A stretch of DNA of 64,000 nucleotides from Ectopseudomonas alcaliphila (GCF_900101755.1 NZ_FNAE01000001.1:124001-188000); one strand, 5' to 3'; positions 48,674 through 57,592 are shown, numbered from the stretch's first letter. Translations and numbers: made by a program. Notes: generated from the letters alone by a model not told the origin.

Positions 48674-49351
48674 ATGAGCCGACTGCTGCTGATCGATGAC
48701 GACCAGGAACTCTGCGAGCTGCTGGCCAGCTGGCTGACCCAGGAGGGCTTTCAGGTGACCGCTTGCCATGAGGCCGGCGGTGCCCGTCAGGCACTCGCCG
48801 CACAGGCGCCCGACGCCGTGGTGCTGGATGTAATGCTGCCGGACGGCAGCGGCCTGGAGTTGCTCAAGCAACTACGAGGTGAGCATCCGGACCTGCCGGT
48901 ACTGATGCTCTCCGCCCGCGGCGAACCGCTGGATCGCATCCTCGGCCTGGAGCTGGGCGCCGATGATTACCTGGCCAAACCCTGCGACCCGCGCGAGCTG
49001 ACCGCACGCCTGCGTGCCGTGCTGCGCCGCACCGCACCGGCCCCGGCCAGCAGCCAGCTGGAACTGGGCGACCTCAACTTCAGCCCCAACCGCGGAGTGG
49101 TCAGCATTGGCGAGCATGACGTCCCCCTGACGCTTTCCGAAAGCCGCCTGCTCGAAGCCCTGCTGCGCCAACCGGGTGAGCCGGTGGACAAACAGGCATT
49201 GGCGCAACTCGCCCTGGGCCGCAAATTGACCCTGTACGACCGCAGCCTGGACATGCACGTCAGCAACCTGCGCAAGAAGCTCGGACCGCACCCGGACGGC
49301 CGCCCTCGCATTCTCGCCCTGCGCAGCCGCGGCTATTACTACGCGCTGTAA
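48674..49351 (+). CDS. cpxR: OmpR-family response regulator CpxR
   Basis: A 225-residue regulator. The receiver domain (1-115) has acidic residues D8-D10, phosphorylated D52 in VVLDVMLPDGSG and the switch LMLSARGEP. The winged-helix effector domain (130-225) ends in RSRGYYYAL. Position and neighbours match PA3204-PA3206, the P. aeruginosa CpxR/CpxA system that responds to envelope stress and raises MexAB-OprM. The kinase gene is separated from it by the cpxP-like gene. Confidence 0.88.
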   Translation: MSRLLLIDDDQELCELLASWLTQEGFQVTACHEAGGARQALAAQAPDAVVLDVMLPDGSGLELLKQLRGEHPDLPVLMLSARGEPLDRILGLELGADDYLAKPCDPRELTARLRAVLRRTAPAPASSQLELGDLNFSPNRGVVSIGEHDVPLTLSESRLLEALLRQPGEPVDKQALAQLALGRKLTLYDRSLDMHVSNLRKKLGPHPDGRPRILALRSRGYYYAL

Positions 49352-49392
49352 GCGCTTTTGCCGGCGCTAGGTAAATAGCCTGCAACACCGCC

Positions 49393-49408
49393 TTTACCCA
49401 AGCTTTAC
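49393..49408 (+). promoter_or_regulatory. CpxR-type direct repeat upstream of the cpxP-like gene
   Basis: TTTACCCAAGCTTTAC, read on the other strand, is GTAAA-N6-GTAAA. It is close to the E. coli CpxR box GTAAA-N5-GTAAA, and its 11-base period suits an OmpR-family dimer. It is 83 bases before the ATG, in a 139-base gap after cpxR. Confidence 0.5.
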
Positions 49409-49490
49409 CCACGCCTGACTGCCCTTGACCTTGACCGCCGCATACTGAGCCCATCCGGTCGTTACCGGTTTCGAGACAAGGAGAATCACC

Positions 49491-49904
49491 ATGCGCAAGA
49501 CCCTCACCGCCCTACTGCTCGCCGCTGCCCTGCCGACCCTGGCCTTCGCCATGCCTATGCAAGACGGCGGCCCTCGCCACCATGACCGCAGCCACGGCAT
49601 GTTCAAGGAGCTGAACCTGAGCAAGGAACAGCGCCAGGAGTTTCGCAAACTGATGGGCGAGCAGATGAAGGCCCATCGCGACATCACCAAGCGCTACCTG
49701 GACAAGTTGCCGGAAGCCGAGAAGCAGGCCATGAAGAAGGAGCTGGACAAGGCCCGCGCCGACCAGCACAAGGCCCTGCGTGACCTGCTCAACCCCGAGC
49801 AGCAGAAAGCCTTCGACGAACACCAGAAGAAAATGGAAGCTCGCCGCGCGGAAATGGCCGAATTCAAGGCCTGGAAGGCCGAGAAGGACAGCAAAACCAA
49901 CTGA
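49491..49904 (+). CDS. cpxP: Periplasmic Spy/CpxP-like chaperone
   Basis: A 137-residue secreted protein. A signal peptide of about 20 residues ends at LAFAMP; the mature part is helical, very rich in Lys, Glu, Gln and Ala. It has two LTxxQ-like segments, LNLSKEQRQEFRKL and LLNPEQQKAFDEH. CpxP and Spy are periplasmic stress proteins, and CpxP restrains CpxA. The gene lies between cpxR and cpxA with a CpxR-like box upstream and a hairpin terminator downstream. Confidence 0.85.
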   Translation: MRKTLTALLLAAALPTLAFAMPMQDGGPRHHDRSHGMFKELNLSKEQRQEFRKLMGEQMKAHRDITKRYLDKLPEAEKQAMKKELDKARADQHKALRDLLNPEQQKAFDEHQKKMEARRAEMAEFKAWKAEKDSKTN

Positions 49905-49922
49905 TCGACACCCCCTAGACCC

Positions 49923-49953
49923 GCCGCCGCGCTCCCTGAGCCCGGCGGCTTTT
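49923..49953 (+). terminator. Terminator-like hairpin between cpxP and cpxA
   Basis: GCCGCC pairs with GGCGGC around a fifteen-base GC-rich loop and is followed by TTTT, 18 bases beyond the cpxP stop. It may limit read-through into cpxA so that the chaperone is made in excess. Confidence 0.5.
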
Positions 49954-49968
49954 GCATGAGGAATCACC

Positions 49969-51297
49969 GTGCGTTCACTGTTCTGGCGGATTCTGGCGAC
50001 TTTCTGGCTGGGCATCGCACTGGTGGCCGGTCTGTCGTTGCTGCTCGGCCGCGCCCTGAATCAGGACGCCTGGATTCTGAGCCTGCACCCGGGCCTTGGC
50101 GATCTCGATAGCAAGTGGGTCAAGCACTATGAACAGCAGGGACCGGCAGCCGCCCAGGACTTTCTCGAGCGACGCAAACGCCAATACCGCATCGATACCC
50201 AGGTACTCGGCGAAAGCGGCCAGCAACTGGTCAAAGGCACCTTTCCGTCGCGCGCCGCCGCTTTCGAGGCGCGCCATGGCGATGACCGTCGCCTGCCCTG
50301 GCGCCGCCTGACGGCCGAATACACCAGCCCGGAAAGCGGCGAAAGCTATCTGTTCATTTACCGCATCCCGCATCCGGAGCTGGCAGCCTGGCACCGCGGC
50401 AGCCTGTTCTGGCCACTTAGCGCCATCGCCATCGCCCTGGTGGTACTGACACTGTTCAGCCTGATGCTGACGCTGACGATCACCCGCCCACTGGATCGCC
50501 TGCGCGGCGCCGTGCATGACCTTGGCCAAACCGCCTATCAGCAGAACAGCCTGGCCCGCCTGGCCACGCGCCGAGACGAGCTGGGCCTGCTGGCCAAGGA
50601 TTTCAATCGCATGGGTGAGCGCCTGCAGGGGTTGATCGGCAGCCAGCGCCAGCTGCTGCGCGATGTCTCCCACGAACTGCGTTCACCTCTGGCACGCCTG
50701 CGTATTGCACTGGCCCTGGCAGAGCGCGCCGATGCCGCCGAGCGTGACAAGCTCTGGCCTCGCCTGAGTCAGGAGTGTGATCGACTGGAAGCGCTGATCA
50801 GCGAAATTCTTGCCCTGGCCCGCCTGGACGCCGAACCGGGCGCCGCCCAGCCGGTCGACCTGGATGCCCTGCTCGGCAACCTGCAGGAAGACGCGCGCCT
50901 GACCGCACCGCAACAACAGCTGCAGATCGATCTCGACCCACGTGCACGCCTGGAAGGCTGGCCAGACATGTTGGAGCGTGCGCTGGATAACCTGCTGCGC
51001 AATGCTTTGCGCTTCAGCCCAGCGGATCAACCTGTCCTCATCAGCGTGCAAAGCCAAGGGCAAAGCGTAACGCTGAGCGTGCGCGACCATGGCCCTGGGG
51101 TGGCCAATGAACACCTGCAGCAGTTGGGCAAGCCCTTCTTCCGCGCGCCGGGTCAGAGCGGCCCCGGCCATGGCCTCGGCCTGGCCATCGCGCGCCGGGC
51201 GGCGCAGCGTCATGGTGGTGAACTGCTGCTGAACAACCACCCGGAAGGCGGTTTCATCGCCACGCTCCGCCTGCCGGCAAAACAGCAGACCAGCTGA
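49969..51297 (+). CDS. cpxA: Sensor histidine kinase CpxA
   Basis: A 442-residue inner-membrane kinase. It has two membrane helices (about 5-25 and 147-172) around a periplasmic sensor, then a HAMP domain and the phosphorylated His in RDVSHELRSPLARL (about residue 235). The ATP-binding domain has NLLRNALRFSP, RDHGPGV and GHGLGLAIARR. The start is GTG 49969 with GAGGA upstream. Partner of CpxR by location; the Spy/CpxP-like gene in between supports the Cpx assignment. Confidence 0.88.
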   Translation: MRSLFWRILATFWLGIALVAGLSLLLGRALNQDAWILSLHPGLGDLDSKWVKHYEQQGPAAAQDFLERRKRQYRIDTQVLGESGQQLVKGTFPSRAAAFEARHGDDRRLPWRRLTAEYTSPESGESYLFIYRIPHPELAAWHRGSLFWPLSAIAIALVVLTLFSLMLTLTITRPLDRLRGAVHDLGQTAYQQNSLARLATRRDELGLLAKDFNRMGERLQGLIGSQRQLLRDVSHELRSPLARLRIALALAERADAAERDKLWPRLSQECDRLEALISEILALARLDAEPGAAQPVDLDALLGNLQEDARLTAPQQQLQIDLDPRARLEGWPDMLERALDNLLRNALRFSPADQPVLISVQSQGQSVTLSVRDHGPGVANEHLQQLGKPFFRAPGQSGPGHGLGLAIARRAAQRHGGELLLNNHPEGGFIATLRLPAKQQTS

Positions 51298-51309
51298 ATC
51301 GACGCTCGA

Positions 51310-51870
51310 TCAGCCCTCCCAGGCGCTGACGAAATCCTCGACGCTGAGCTCAGGGGCGCGCCGCAACTCACGCTCCGGTGTGCCAAGGTAGAGGTAGGCG
51401 ATGATCTGCTCGTCCGCCGCCAGGCCCAAACCTTTGGCCACATGGGCGTTGTAGGCCATGTCGCCGGTACGCCAGACGGCACCGATACCCTGAGCATGCG
51501 CGGCCAGCAGCATGCCGTGAGTAGCACAGCCGGCAGCGATCACCTGCTCGGAGGCGGGCACCTTGGGATGAGCCTGAACCCGCGCGATCACCACCACCAG
51601 CAGCGGTGCGCGCAGTGGCATGCCACGCACCTTGTTCAGCGCCTCCAGCGGAGTCTGCGCATCGGCGACCTGCAAGGCCTCGGCGAACAGCTCACCCATG
51701 CGCTCACGCGCCTGCCCCTCGACCGTCAGAAACCGCCAGGGACGTAGCTGGCCATGATCAGGCGCACGCAAGGCTGCGCGAAACAGCAGGTCACGCTGCC
51801 CCGCATCCGGAGCCGGTTCGACCAGGCGCGGAACGGAAACACGGTTGAGCAGAGCGTCGAGAGCCTCCAT
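51310..51870 (-). CDS. Nitroreductase family protein (YdjA-like)
   Basis: A 186-residue FMN-dependent nitroreductase of the short YdjA type. LLFRAALRAPDHGQLRPWRF near the N-terminus contacts the flavin phosphate, and GIGAVWRTGDMAYN and LYLGTPERE are characteristic. The start ATG 51870 has GGAGG seven bases upstream. Substrate unknown. It converges with cpxA with twelve bases between the stops. Confidence 0.9.
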   Translation of the reverse strand: MEALDALLNRVSVPRLVEPAPDAGQRDLLFRAALRAPDHGQLRPWRFLTVEGQARERMGELFAEALQVADAQTPLEALNKVRGMPLRAPLLVVVIARVQAHPKVPASEQVIAAGCATHGMLLAAHAQGIGAVWRTGDMAYNAHVAKGLGLAADEQIIAYLYLGTPERELRRAPELSVEDFVSAWEG

Positions 51871-51970
51871 CGGCCACCTCCAAAAACAAAGATGGCGCAT
51901 TCTCAATGCTGCAAGCTGCTAGCTGCAAGCTGACCAATGCACGGAGCGGATGTCAGAAGCCTGTCAAACC

Positions 51971-52024
51971 GTGGCCCGGATGCAACACGGGGCTTGCTGG
52001 CCCCGGATTGCATCCGGGCTACAC
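51971..52024. repeat. Palindromic repeat, type GTAGCCCGGAT, copy 3
   Basis: GTGGCCCGGATGCAAC at the left and CCCCGGATTGCATCCGGGCT plus ACAC at the right are inverted arms around GCTTGCTGG. Close to the copy after mtaD. Confidence 0.75.
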
Positions 52025-52042
52025 GCCAGCCTGCAGCCGCCG

Positions 52043-52414
52043 TCAGGCTACGCGGTCAGGCGATATCACCGGTTGTACTGGCGGCGTCAGCGGCGGCAGA
52101 CCGTAAGCCTTGCGCGCATCGTCACAACGCGGATTGTGCTCACCGTTCGCCCATGACGCTTCGAACTCGCGGCAACTGCTCGAACGCTGTTCGTACATGG
52201 TGCAACGCACACCACAACCGACGTCGCCCAGCAGTTGCGTGCAACGTGCCGGCTTGCTCTCGGTGCCGCGCATGGCGACGTAGTGGGGGCTGATCTGGAT
52301 GACCTGCTCGTCCGGAACGCTACCGCCCGCGGACTGGCACTCGCCCCAGAAGAAGGACACACGAAAAAACGCGCAGCAGGCGCCGCACGTAAGGCAGGGA
52401 TTGGCTTCGGACAT
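52043..52414 (-). CDS. YkgJ family cysteine-cluster protein
   Basis: A 123-residue protein with the zinc/iron-chelating CxxCxxCC cluster, here CLTCGACCAFFRVSF. Further conserved Cys are in ECQSAGG, RCTQLLGDVGCGVRCTMYEQR and SCREF. The spacing fits YkgJ/UPF0153. Its role is unknown; a metal-centre function is often suggested. Upstream of a divergent trkH with about 150 bases between. Confidence 0.88.
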   Translation of the reverse strand: MSEANPCLTCGACCAFFRVSFFWGECQSAGGSVPDEQVIQISPHYVAMRGTESKPARCTQLLGDVGCGVRCTMYEQRSSSCREFEASWANGEHNPRCDDARKAYGLPPLTPPVQPVISPDRVA

Positions 52415-52564
52415 TTGAGGAGAACTCGGAAACCGACGGACGTCGGCAACTGGCGGCTATTCTATGCTCGGCAATGCGCTTGTAAAGCCCCCAACCGTTA
52501 CGGTTTACAGCCGCCCGTCCGCGGGTAGAATGGCGCACTTTTACAACACGCCAGAGCCCTCTAC

Positions 52565-54019
52565 ATGGCCTTGCCGACGCTGCGCATCATCGGTTTCATC
52601 ATCGGCATATTCCTGATTACCCTGGCGATCAGCATGGCCATCCCCATGCTGACCCTGCTGATCTTCGAGCAGCCGGAAGATCTCAATGCCTTTCTCTGGT
52701 CCAGCCTGATCACCCTGGGCGCCGGGCTCGCGCTGGTGATTCCCGGCCGTCCGCAAAACGCCCAACTGCGCCCGCGTGACATGTACCTGCTGACGACCGG
52801 AAGCTGGACCCTGGTTTGCGGTTTCGCCGCTCTGCCGATGATGCTGATCGCGCACATCAGTTACACCGATGCCGTCTTCGAGACCATGTCAGGCATCACC
52901 ACTACCGGCTCGACCGTACTGACCGGGCTGGACAACATGTCGCCCGGCATTCTGATCTGGCGTTCGATGCTGCAATGGCTGGGTGGCATCGGCTTCATCG
53001 GCATGGCCGTGGCGATTCTGCCGCTGCTGCGCGTCGGCGGCATGCGCCTGTTCCAGACCGAATCTTCGGATTGGGGCGAAAAGGTCATGCCGCGCTCGCA
53101 CATGGCCGCCAAGTACCTGCTGCTGGTCTATCTGGCCCTCACCGGGTTCGGCTTCCTGGCCTACTGGGCCGCCGGCATGGCCCCTTTCGACGCGATCAAC
53201 CACGCGATGACCTCGATCTCCACTGGCGGCTATTCCACCTCGGATTCGTCCCTGGCCAACTGGCAGCAACCGGCCGTGCATTGGACGGCAGTGGTGCTGA
53301 TGCTGCTCGGTGGTATGCCATTCATGCTCTATGTCGCCTTCGTCCGCGGCAATCGCCAGGCGCTGTTCAAGGATCACCAGGTACGCGGCTTTATCGGTTT
53401 TCTGCTGCTGGCCTGGCTGGTGTTCGCCACCTGGCTGTGGATCAATTCGGACCACGCCTGGCTCGACGCCCTTCGCATCGTCGCGGTGAACGTCACCTCG
53501 GTGGTCACCACCACCGGCTTCGCCCTCGGTGACTACAGCAGCTGGGGCAGTTTCGCCGTGCTGCTGTTCTTCTATCTGACCTTCGTCGGCGGCTGTTCCG
53601 GCTCCACATCGGGCGGCCTGAAGATCTTCCGTTTCCAGGTCGCCTACGTGCTGCTCAAGGCCAACCTGATGCAACTGGTGCATCCGCGCGCGGTGATCAA
53701 GCAGCAGTACAACAACCACAATCTGGATGAAGAGATCGTCCGCTCGCTGATCACCTTCTCCTTCTTCTTCACCATCACCATCGGTGTGCTGGCCCTGGCC
53801 CTGACCCTGGTCGGCCTGGACTGGGTCACCGCACTGACCGGCGCCGCGACCGCCGTGTGCAACGTCGGTCCGGGTCTTGGCCCGATCATCGGCCCGGCCG
53901 GCAACTTCGCCAGCCTGCCGGACTCGGCCAAGTGGCTGCTCAGTGCCGGCATGCTGCTGGGCCGCCTGGAAATTCTGACCGTGCTGGTGCTGGTCACCCG
54001 CAGCTTCTGGAAACACTGA
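52565..54019 (+). CDS. trkH: TrkH-family potassium uptake channel, copy 1
   Basis: A 484-residue polytopic K+ translocating subunit that works with TrkA. Four pore-loop repeats are seen: SGITTTGSTV, SISTGGYST, SVVTTTGFALGD and the fourth, CNVGPGLG, each with the conserved filter Gly. NLDEEIVRSLITFSFFF and IRVGGMRLFQTESSD-type segments (LRVGGMRLFQTESSD) are family hallmarks. A tandem paralogue follows three bases after its stop. Confidence 0.93.
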   Translation: MALPTLRIIGFIIGIFLITLAISMAIPMLTLLIFEQPEDLNAFLWSSLITLGAGLALVIPGRPQNAQLRPRDMYLLTTGSWTLVCGFAALPMMLIAHISYTDAVFETMSGITTTGSTVLTGLDNMSPGILIWRSMLQWLGGIGFIGMAVAILPLLRVGGMRLFQTESSDWGEKVMPRSHMAAKYLLLVYLALTGFGFLAYWAAGMAPFDAINHAMTSISTGGYSTSDSSLANWQQPAVHWTAVVLMLLGGMPFMLYVAFVRGNRQALFKDHQVRGFIGFLLLAWLVFATWLWINSDHAWLDALRIVAVNVTSVVTTTGFALGDYSSWGSFAVLLFFYLTFVGGCSGSTSGGLKIFRFQVAYVLLKANLMQLVHPRAVIKQQYNNHNLDEEIVRSLITFSFFFTITIGVLALALTLVGLDWVTALTGAATAVCNVGPGLGPIIGPAGNFASLPDSAKWLLSAGMLLGRLEILTVLVLVTRSFWKH

Positions 54020-54022
54020 CCA

Positions 54023-55477
54023 ATGCCTCTGTCCAGCCTGCGCATCCTCGCCTTCATCAACGGCATCTTCCTCGTCACCCTGGCGCTGAGCATGCTGGTG
54101 CCGGTGATCACCCTGCTGATCTTCGAACAGCCGCAGGGCATCAATGCCTTTCTCTGGTCCAGCCTGATCACCGCACTCACCGGTATTGCCATGATCGCTC
54201 AGGGCAGGCCCCAGCAAACGAAACTGCGCCCACGCGACATGTACATGCTGACGGTGTCGAGCTGGGTGATGGTGTCGATCTTCGCCGCCTTGCCATTCCT
54301 CTTCGCCGAGCGCGCCAGTATCACCGACGCCTACTTCGAGAGCATGTCCGGCATCACCGCTACCGGCGCCACGGTATTCAGCGGCCTCGACGACATGTCC
54401 CCCGGCACGCTGATCTGGCGCTCGCTGCTGCACTGGCTGGGTGGCATCGGCTTTATCGGCATGGCCGTGGCGATCCTGCCGATCCTGCGCATCGGTGGCA
54501 TGCGCCTGTTCCAGACCGAGTCGTCGGATCGCTCGGAAAAGGTCATGCCGCGCTCGCACATGGTCGCCAAGTACATGGTGCTGGCCTATGTCGGCCTCAG
54601 TGCCATAGCCGTGCTGGCCTTCTGGCTGGCAGGCATGGGCCTGTTCGACTCGATCAACCACGCCATGTCCGCCATCGCCACCGGCGGCTTTTCCACCTCG
54701 GACTCTTCACTGGGTAAATGGCAGGCACCGGCGATTCACTGGGTCGCGGTCATGGTCATGGTGCTTGGCAGCCTGCCCTTCGTGCTCTACGTCAGCGCCC
54801 TGCGCGGCAACTACCGCGCGCTGCTACGTGATGCTCAGGTGCACGGTTTCCTGCTGTTACTGGTGGGCAGCTGGGTGGTGCTGGCTAGCTGGAAATGGCT
54901 CACCAGCGACCTTTACTGGCTCGATGCGCTGCGTCTGGTCGCCGTGAATATCACCTCGATCATGACCACCACCGGCTTTGCCGTCGGCGATTATCACATG
55001 TGGGGCCCGTTCGCCAGCATGATGTTCTTCTACCTGGGCTTCGTCGGGGGCTGCTCCGGCTCCACCGCTGGCGGCCTGAAGATCTTCCGCTTACAGGTCG
55101 CCTACATCCTGCTCAAGGCCAACCTCAGGCAGCTCATTCACCCCCGCGCGGTGATCAAACAGCAGTACAACCGCCACCGCCTGGATGAAGACATCGTTCG
55201 CTCGATACTGGCTTTCGCCTTCTTCTACACCATCACCATCGCCACCCTGGCGCTGGCGGTGGCGATGTGCGGGGTGGACTGGATCACCGCCCTGACCGGC
55301 GCTGCAGCGACGGTCTCCGGCGTTGGCCCGGGTATGGGCGAGATGGTCGGCCCGGCCGGCAACTACGCCACCCTGCCCGACCTGGCCAAGTGGCTGCTGA
55401 GCTTTGGCATGCTGCTCGGGCGCCTGGAGATTCTCACCGTGCTGGTGTTGCTGTTCCCGGCCTTCTGGCGCCATTGA
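54023..55477 (+). CDS. TrkH-family cation channel, copy 2 (tandem paralogue)
   Basis: The same length as copy 1 (484 residues) and alignable throughout without a gap, by eye around two thirds identical. The first three filter loops are kept (SGITATGATV, AIATGGFST, SIMTTTGFAVGD). In the fourth loop CNVGPGLGPI has become SGVGPGMGEM, losing the Asn before the filter. This may alter selectivity or conductance. The start lies three bases after copy 1, so the two are cotranscribed and may form mixed dimers. Confidence 0.92.
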   Translation: MPLSSLRILAFINGIFLVTLALSMLVPVITLLIFEQPQGINAFLWSSLITALTGIAMIAQGRPQQTKLRPRDMYMLTVSSWVMVSIFAALPFLFAERASITDAYFESMSGITATGATVFSGLDDMSPGTLIWRSLLHWLGGIGFIGMAVAILPILRIGGMRLFQTESSDRSEKVMPRSHMVAKYMVLAYVGLSAIAVLAFWLAGMGLFDSINHAMSAIATGGFSTSDSSLGKWQAPAIHWVAVMVMVLGSLPFVLYVSALRGNYRALLRDAQVHGFLLLLVGSWVVLASWKWLTSDLYWLDALRLVAVNITSIMTTTGFAVGDYHMWGPFASMMFFYLGFVGGCSGSTAGGLKIFRLQVAYILLKANLRQLIHPRAVIKQQYNRHRLDEDIVRSILAFAFFYTITIATLALAVAMCGVDWITALTGAAATVSGVGPGMGEMVGPAGNYATLPDLAKWLLSFGMLLGRLEILTVLVLLFPAFWRH

Positions 55478-55491
55478 GCGAGGCGTGAAGC

Positions 55492-56505
55492 TCAGCCGAC
55501 AAGCCCACGACGACTGCGGTATTCGCCCGGTGTTTCACCGAACCAGCGGCGAAACGCCCTGAAAAAGTTGCTCGGATCGGCAAACCCCAGCAGGTAGGCG
55601 ACTTCCAGCAGCGTCAGGTCGACCTGACCAAGATACTGCTCGGCCAGCTCACGGCGGGTGTCGTCGAGCAGTTGCTGGTAGCTGGTGCCCTCCTCCTGCA
55701 GACGCCGCTGCAGGGTACGCTGCGACAGGTGCAGCGTTTGCGCCACCACCTCGCGACGCGGCTCGCCTTGGGGCAACAGGCGGCACAGCACCTGACGCGC
55801 CTGATGGGTGACACGACTGCTGCAGAAACGCGCCAGGTATTCGCCGGCAAAACGATCATGCAGCTGCGCCAGCGCCTCGTTGGCACTGGGCAATGGCGCC
55901 TCCAGATCGGCACGCTCGAAGATCAACCCATAGTGCTCGGCATTGAACTTCAGCGGCGCCTGAAACACCTGCTGGTAGGGCACCAGGTCGGCAGGCGCCG
56001 GGCCTTGCAGGCGAATTTCACGAGGGCGAATGGGCTTTCCGGTCATCCAGCGGCAAAACGCCAGACAGTAGGCCAGCGACGCCTCGGCGCTCTGCCGGGC
56101 AGGCGGCAGGCGGTCGCCATGAATGACCAGCGTCAGCGCGTAGCCGTCGGGCTGTGGCAGGAAATTCAGGTCCGCCCCTTCACCGATGATGCGCTGATAG
56201 CGCACCAGACGGGTGAAGCCGTCGCGCAGATTGCGACTGGACATCAGCGCATAGCCCACCACATGGAAGGACGCAGGACGCACCACCTGCGCCATGTTCA
56301 GGCCGATCGCAGGGTTGCCCGACAACGCCACGGCCCGCTGCCACAGCCGGGTCATGCCGTCCTGAGGGAAGCGCGCATCCGGATCGTTCAACGCGGCGTA
56401 ATCCATGCCCAGCTCGGCGAACAGAGCGACGCAGTCGACGCCGCCCAGCTCCAGCGCCTGCACGATGGCCAAGGCCCAGTTGGATGATGTGGTTCTTTCG
56501 CTCAT
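55492..56505 (-). CDS. AraC-family transcription regulator (OruR/ArgR-like)
   Basis: A 337-residue regulator. The N-terminal 190 residues form the arabinose-binding-like domain of the PF12625 type (MTRLWQRAVALSGNPAIGLNMAQVVRPASFHVVGYALMSS, in parts), and the C-terminal 100 the double HTH (LHLSQRTLQRRLQEEGTSYQ, LLGFADPSNFFRAFRRW). Effector and targets unknown. The adjacent divergent gene, DUF962, is separated by 135 bases and could be controlled by it. Confidence 0.88.
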   Translation of the reverse strand: MSERTTSSNWALAIVQALELGGVDCVALFAELGMDYAALNDPDARFPQDGMTRLWQRAVALSGNPAIGLNMAQVVRPASFHVVGYALMSSRNLRDGFTRLVRYQRIIGEGADLNFLPQPDGYALTLVIHGDRLPPARQSAEASLAYCLAFCRWMTGKPIRPREIRLQGPAPADLVPYQQVFQAPLKFNAEHYGLIFERADLEAPLPSANEALAQLHDRFAGEYLARFCSSRVTHQARQVLCRLLPQGEPRREVVAQTLHLSQRTLQRRLQEEGTSYQQLLDDTRRELAEQYLGQVDLTLLEVAYLLGFADPSNFFRAFRRWFGETPGEYRSRRGLVG

Positions 56506-56640
56506 CGTCTTGTTCTTATGGTCGATCAGGCCAGCAAGGTCAGGGTTGGCGGCGCAAGGATACTAGACTGGCACCTTAAGTCAGTGGCCCACGGAGACAG
56601 CAGGTCTAGACTCGTGGGTGACAATAACAGGAGGTGCGCC

Positions 56641-56958
56641 ATGACCGCCCAGACTACCGAACGCTACCAGAGCTTCGCCGAGTTCTACCCCTATTACCTG
56701 CAGGAGCACAGCAACCCCGTGTGCCGCCGCCTGCACTATGCAGGCAGCCTGCTGGTGCTGGCGATCCTCGCCTATGCCCTGCTCACACAGCAATGGCTAT
56801 GGCTGCTGGCCATGCCGCTGGCCGGCTATGGCTTCGCCTGGGTCGGCCACTTCATTTTCGAAAAGAATCGGCCGGCCACCTTTCAGTATCCGCTATACAG
56901 CCTGATGGGCGACTGGGTGATGCTCAAGGATGCCTTTACCGGCCGCATCCGTTTCTGA
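56641..56958 (+). CDS. DUF962/Mpo1-like membrane protein
   Basis: A 105-residue protein with AGGAGG upstream of ATG 56641. Two short membrane helices (about 35-48 and 52-68) lie between conserved motifs: YYLQEHSNPVCRRLHYAG (H23, N25, H32) and WVGHFIFEKNRPATF. The yeast family member Mpo1 is an Fe(II)-dependent dioxygenase that shortens 2-hydroxy fatty acids by alpha-oxidation. The His/Asn/Glu motif is kept here. Followed after 46 bases by an HD-domain protein, so a linked oxidative function is conceivable. Confidence 0.88.
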   Translation: MTAQTTERYQSFAEFYPYYLQEHSNPVCRRLHYAGSLLVLAILAYALLTQQWLWLLAMPLAGYGFAWVGHFIFEKNRPATFQYPLYSLMGDWVMLKDAFTGRIRF

Positions 56959-57004
56959 CGAGACGGATGCACGCCCGCCTACAGAACAACAAGAACGAGA
57001 AACC

Positions 57005-57592
57005 ATGAACAGCCGCGCCCGCTTTACCCATATGCAAGACGGCCAGGCCGAGGACTGGGCCATCATCGCCCAGGACTTCGCCGCCTACGCCGCCCAGCTG
57101 CCTGCCCGCATCCTCGATCACCTGCGTCTGCTCGACGGCGATTTCGGCGGTTTTCCGGTCGACCGCCTGACCCACTCGCTGCAGACCGCCACCCGCGCCT
57201 ATCACGACGGCCGCGACGAGGAATACGTGATCTGCGCGCTGCTGCATGACATCGGCGATACCCTCGGCAGCTACAACCACCCGGACATCGCCGCAGCCAT
57301 CCTCAAGCCCTTCGTCAGTGCCGAGAACCACTGGATGGTGGAGAAACACGGCATCTTCCAGGGCTATTACTTCTTCCATCATCTGGGCATGGATCGTCAC
57401 CTGCGCGAGCAGTTCAAGGATCACCCCCAGTACCAGGCGACCATCGAGTTCTGCGCCAAGTACGACGCGGCCGCCTTCGACCCTGACTATGAGAGCCTGC
57501 CACTGAGCTTTTTCGAGCCCATGCTGCAGCGCGTGTTCGCCCGGCCGAAGAACTCCATCTATCTGGCTGCTATGGAAAATACCGGCGCCTGA
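57005..57592 (+). CDS. HD-domain protein with diiron-oxygenase-type ligands (PhnZ-like)
   Basis: A 195-residue HD-domain protein. Potential metal ligands are H57 (LTHSLQT), H81-D82 (LLHDIGD), H92 (NHPDI), H115 (EKHGIFQ) and D154 (AKYDAAA), the set used by mixed-valent diiron oxygenases such as PhnZ and inositol oxygenase. Simple HD phosphatases have fewer. Substrate unknown. The start ATG 57005 is in the correct context after DUF962; the longer frame overlaps that gene. Function as an oxygenase is inferred from the ligand set. Confidence 0.8.
   Translation: MNSRARFTHMQDGQAEDWAIIAQDFAAYAAQLPARILDHLRLLDGDFGGFPVDRLTHSLQTATRAYHDGRDEEYVICALLHDIGDTLGSYNHPDIAAAILKPFVSAENHWMVEKHGIFQGYYFFHHLGMDRHLREQFKDHPQYQATIEFCAKYDAAAFDPDYESLPLSFFEPMLQRVFARPKNSIYLAAMENTGA

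Noticed and set aside
52889..54661. 590-codon frame on the minus strand across both trkH genes
   Set aside because: It crosses the boundary between the two real genes and shows the His/Gln/Asp-rich composition expected from antisense reading of hydrophobic codons.
52565..55477. Tandem trkH copies as an assembly artefact
   Set aside because: The copies differ along their whole length, including the fourth filter loop, so they are real paralogues rather than a duplicated read.
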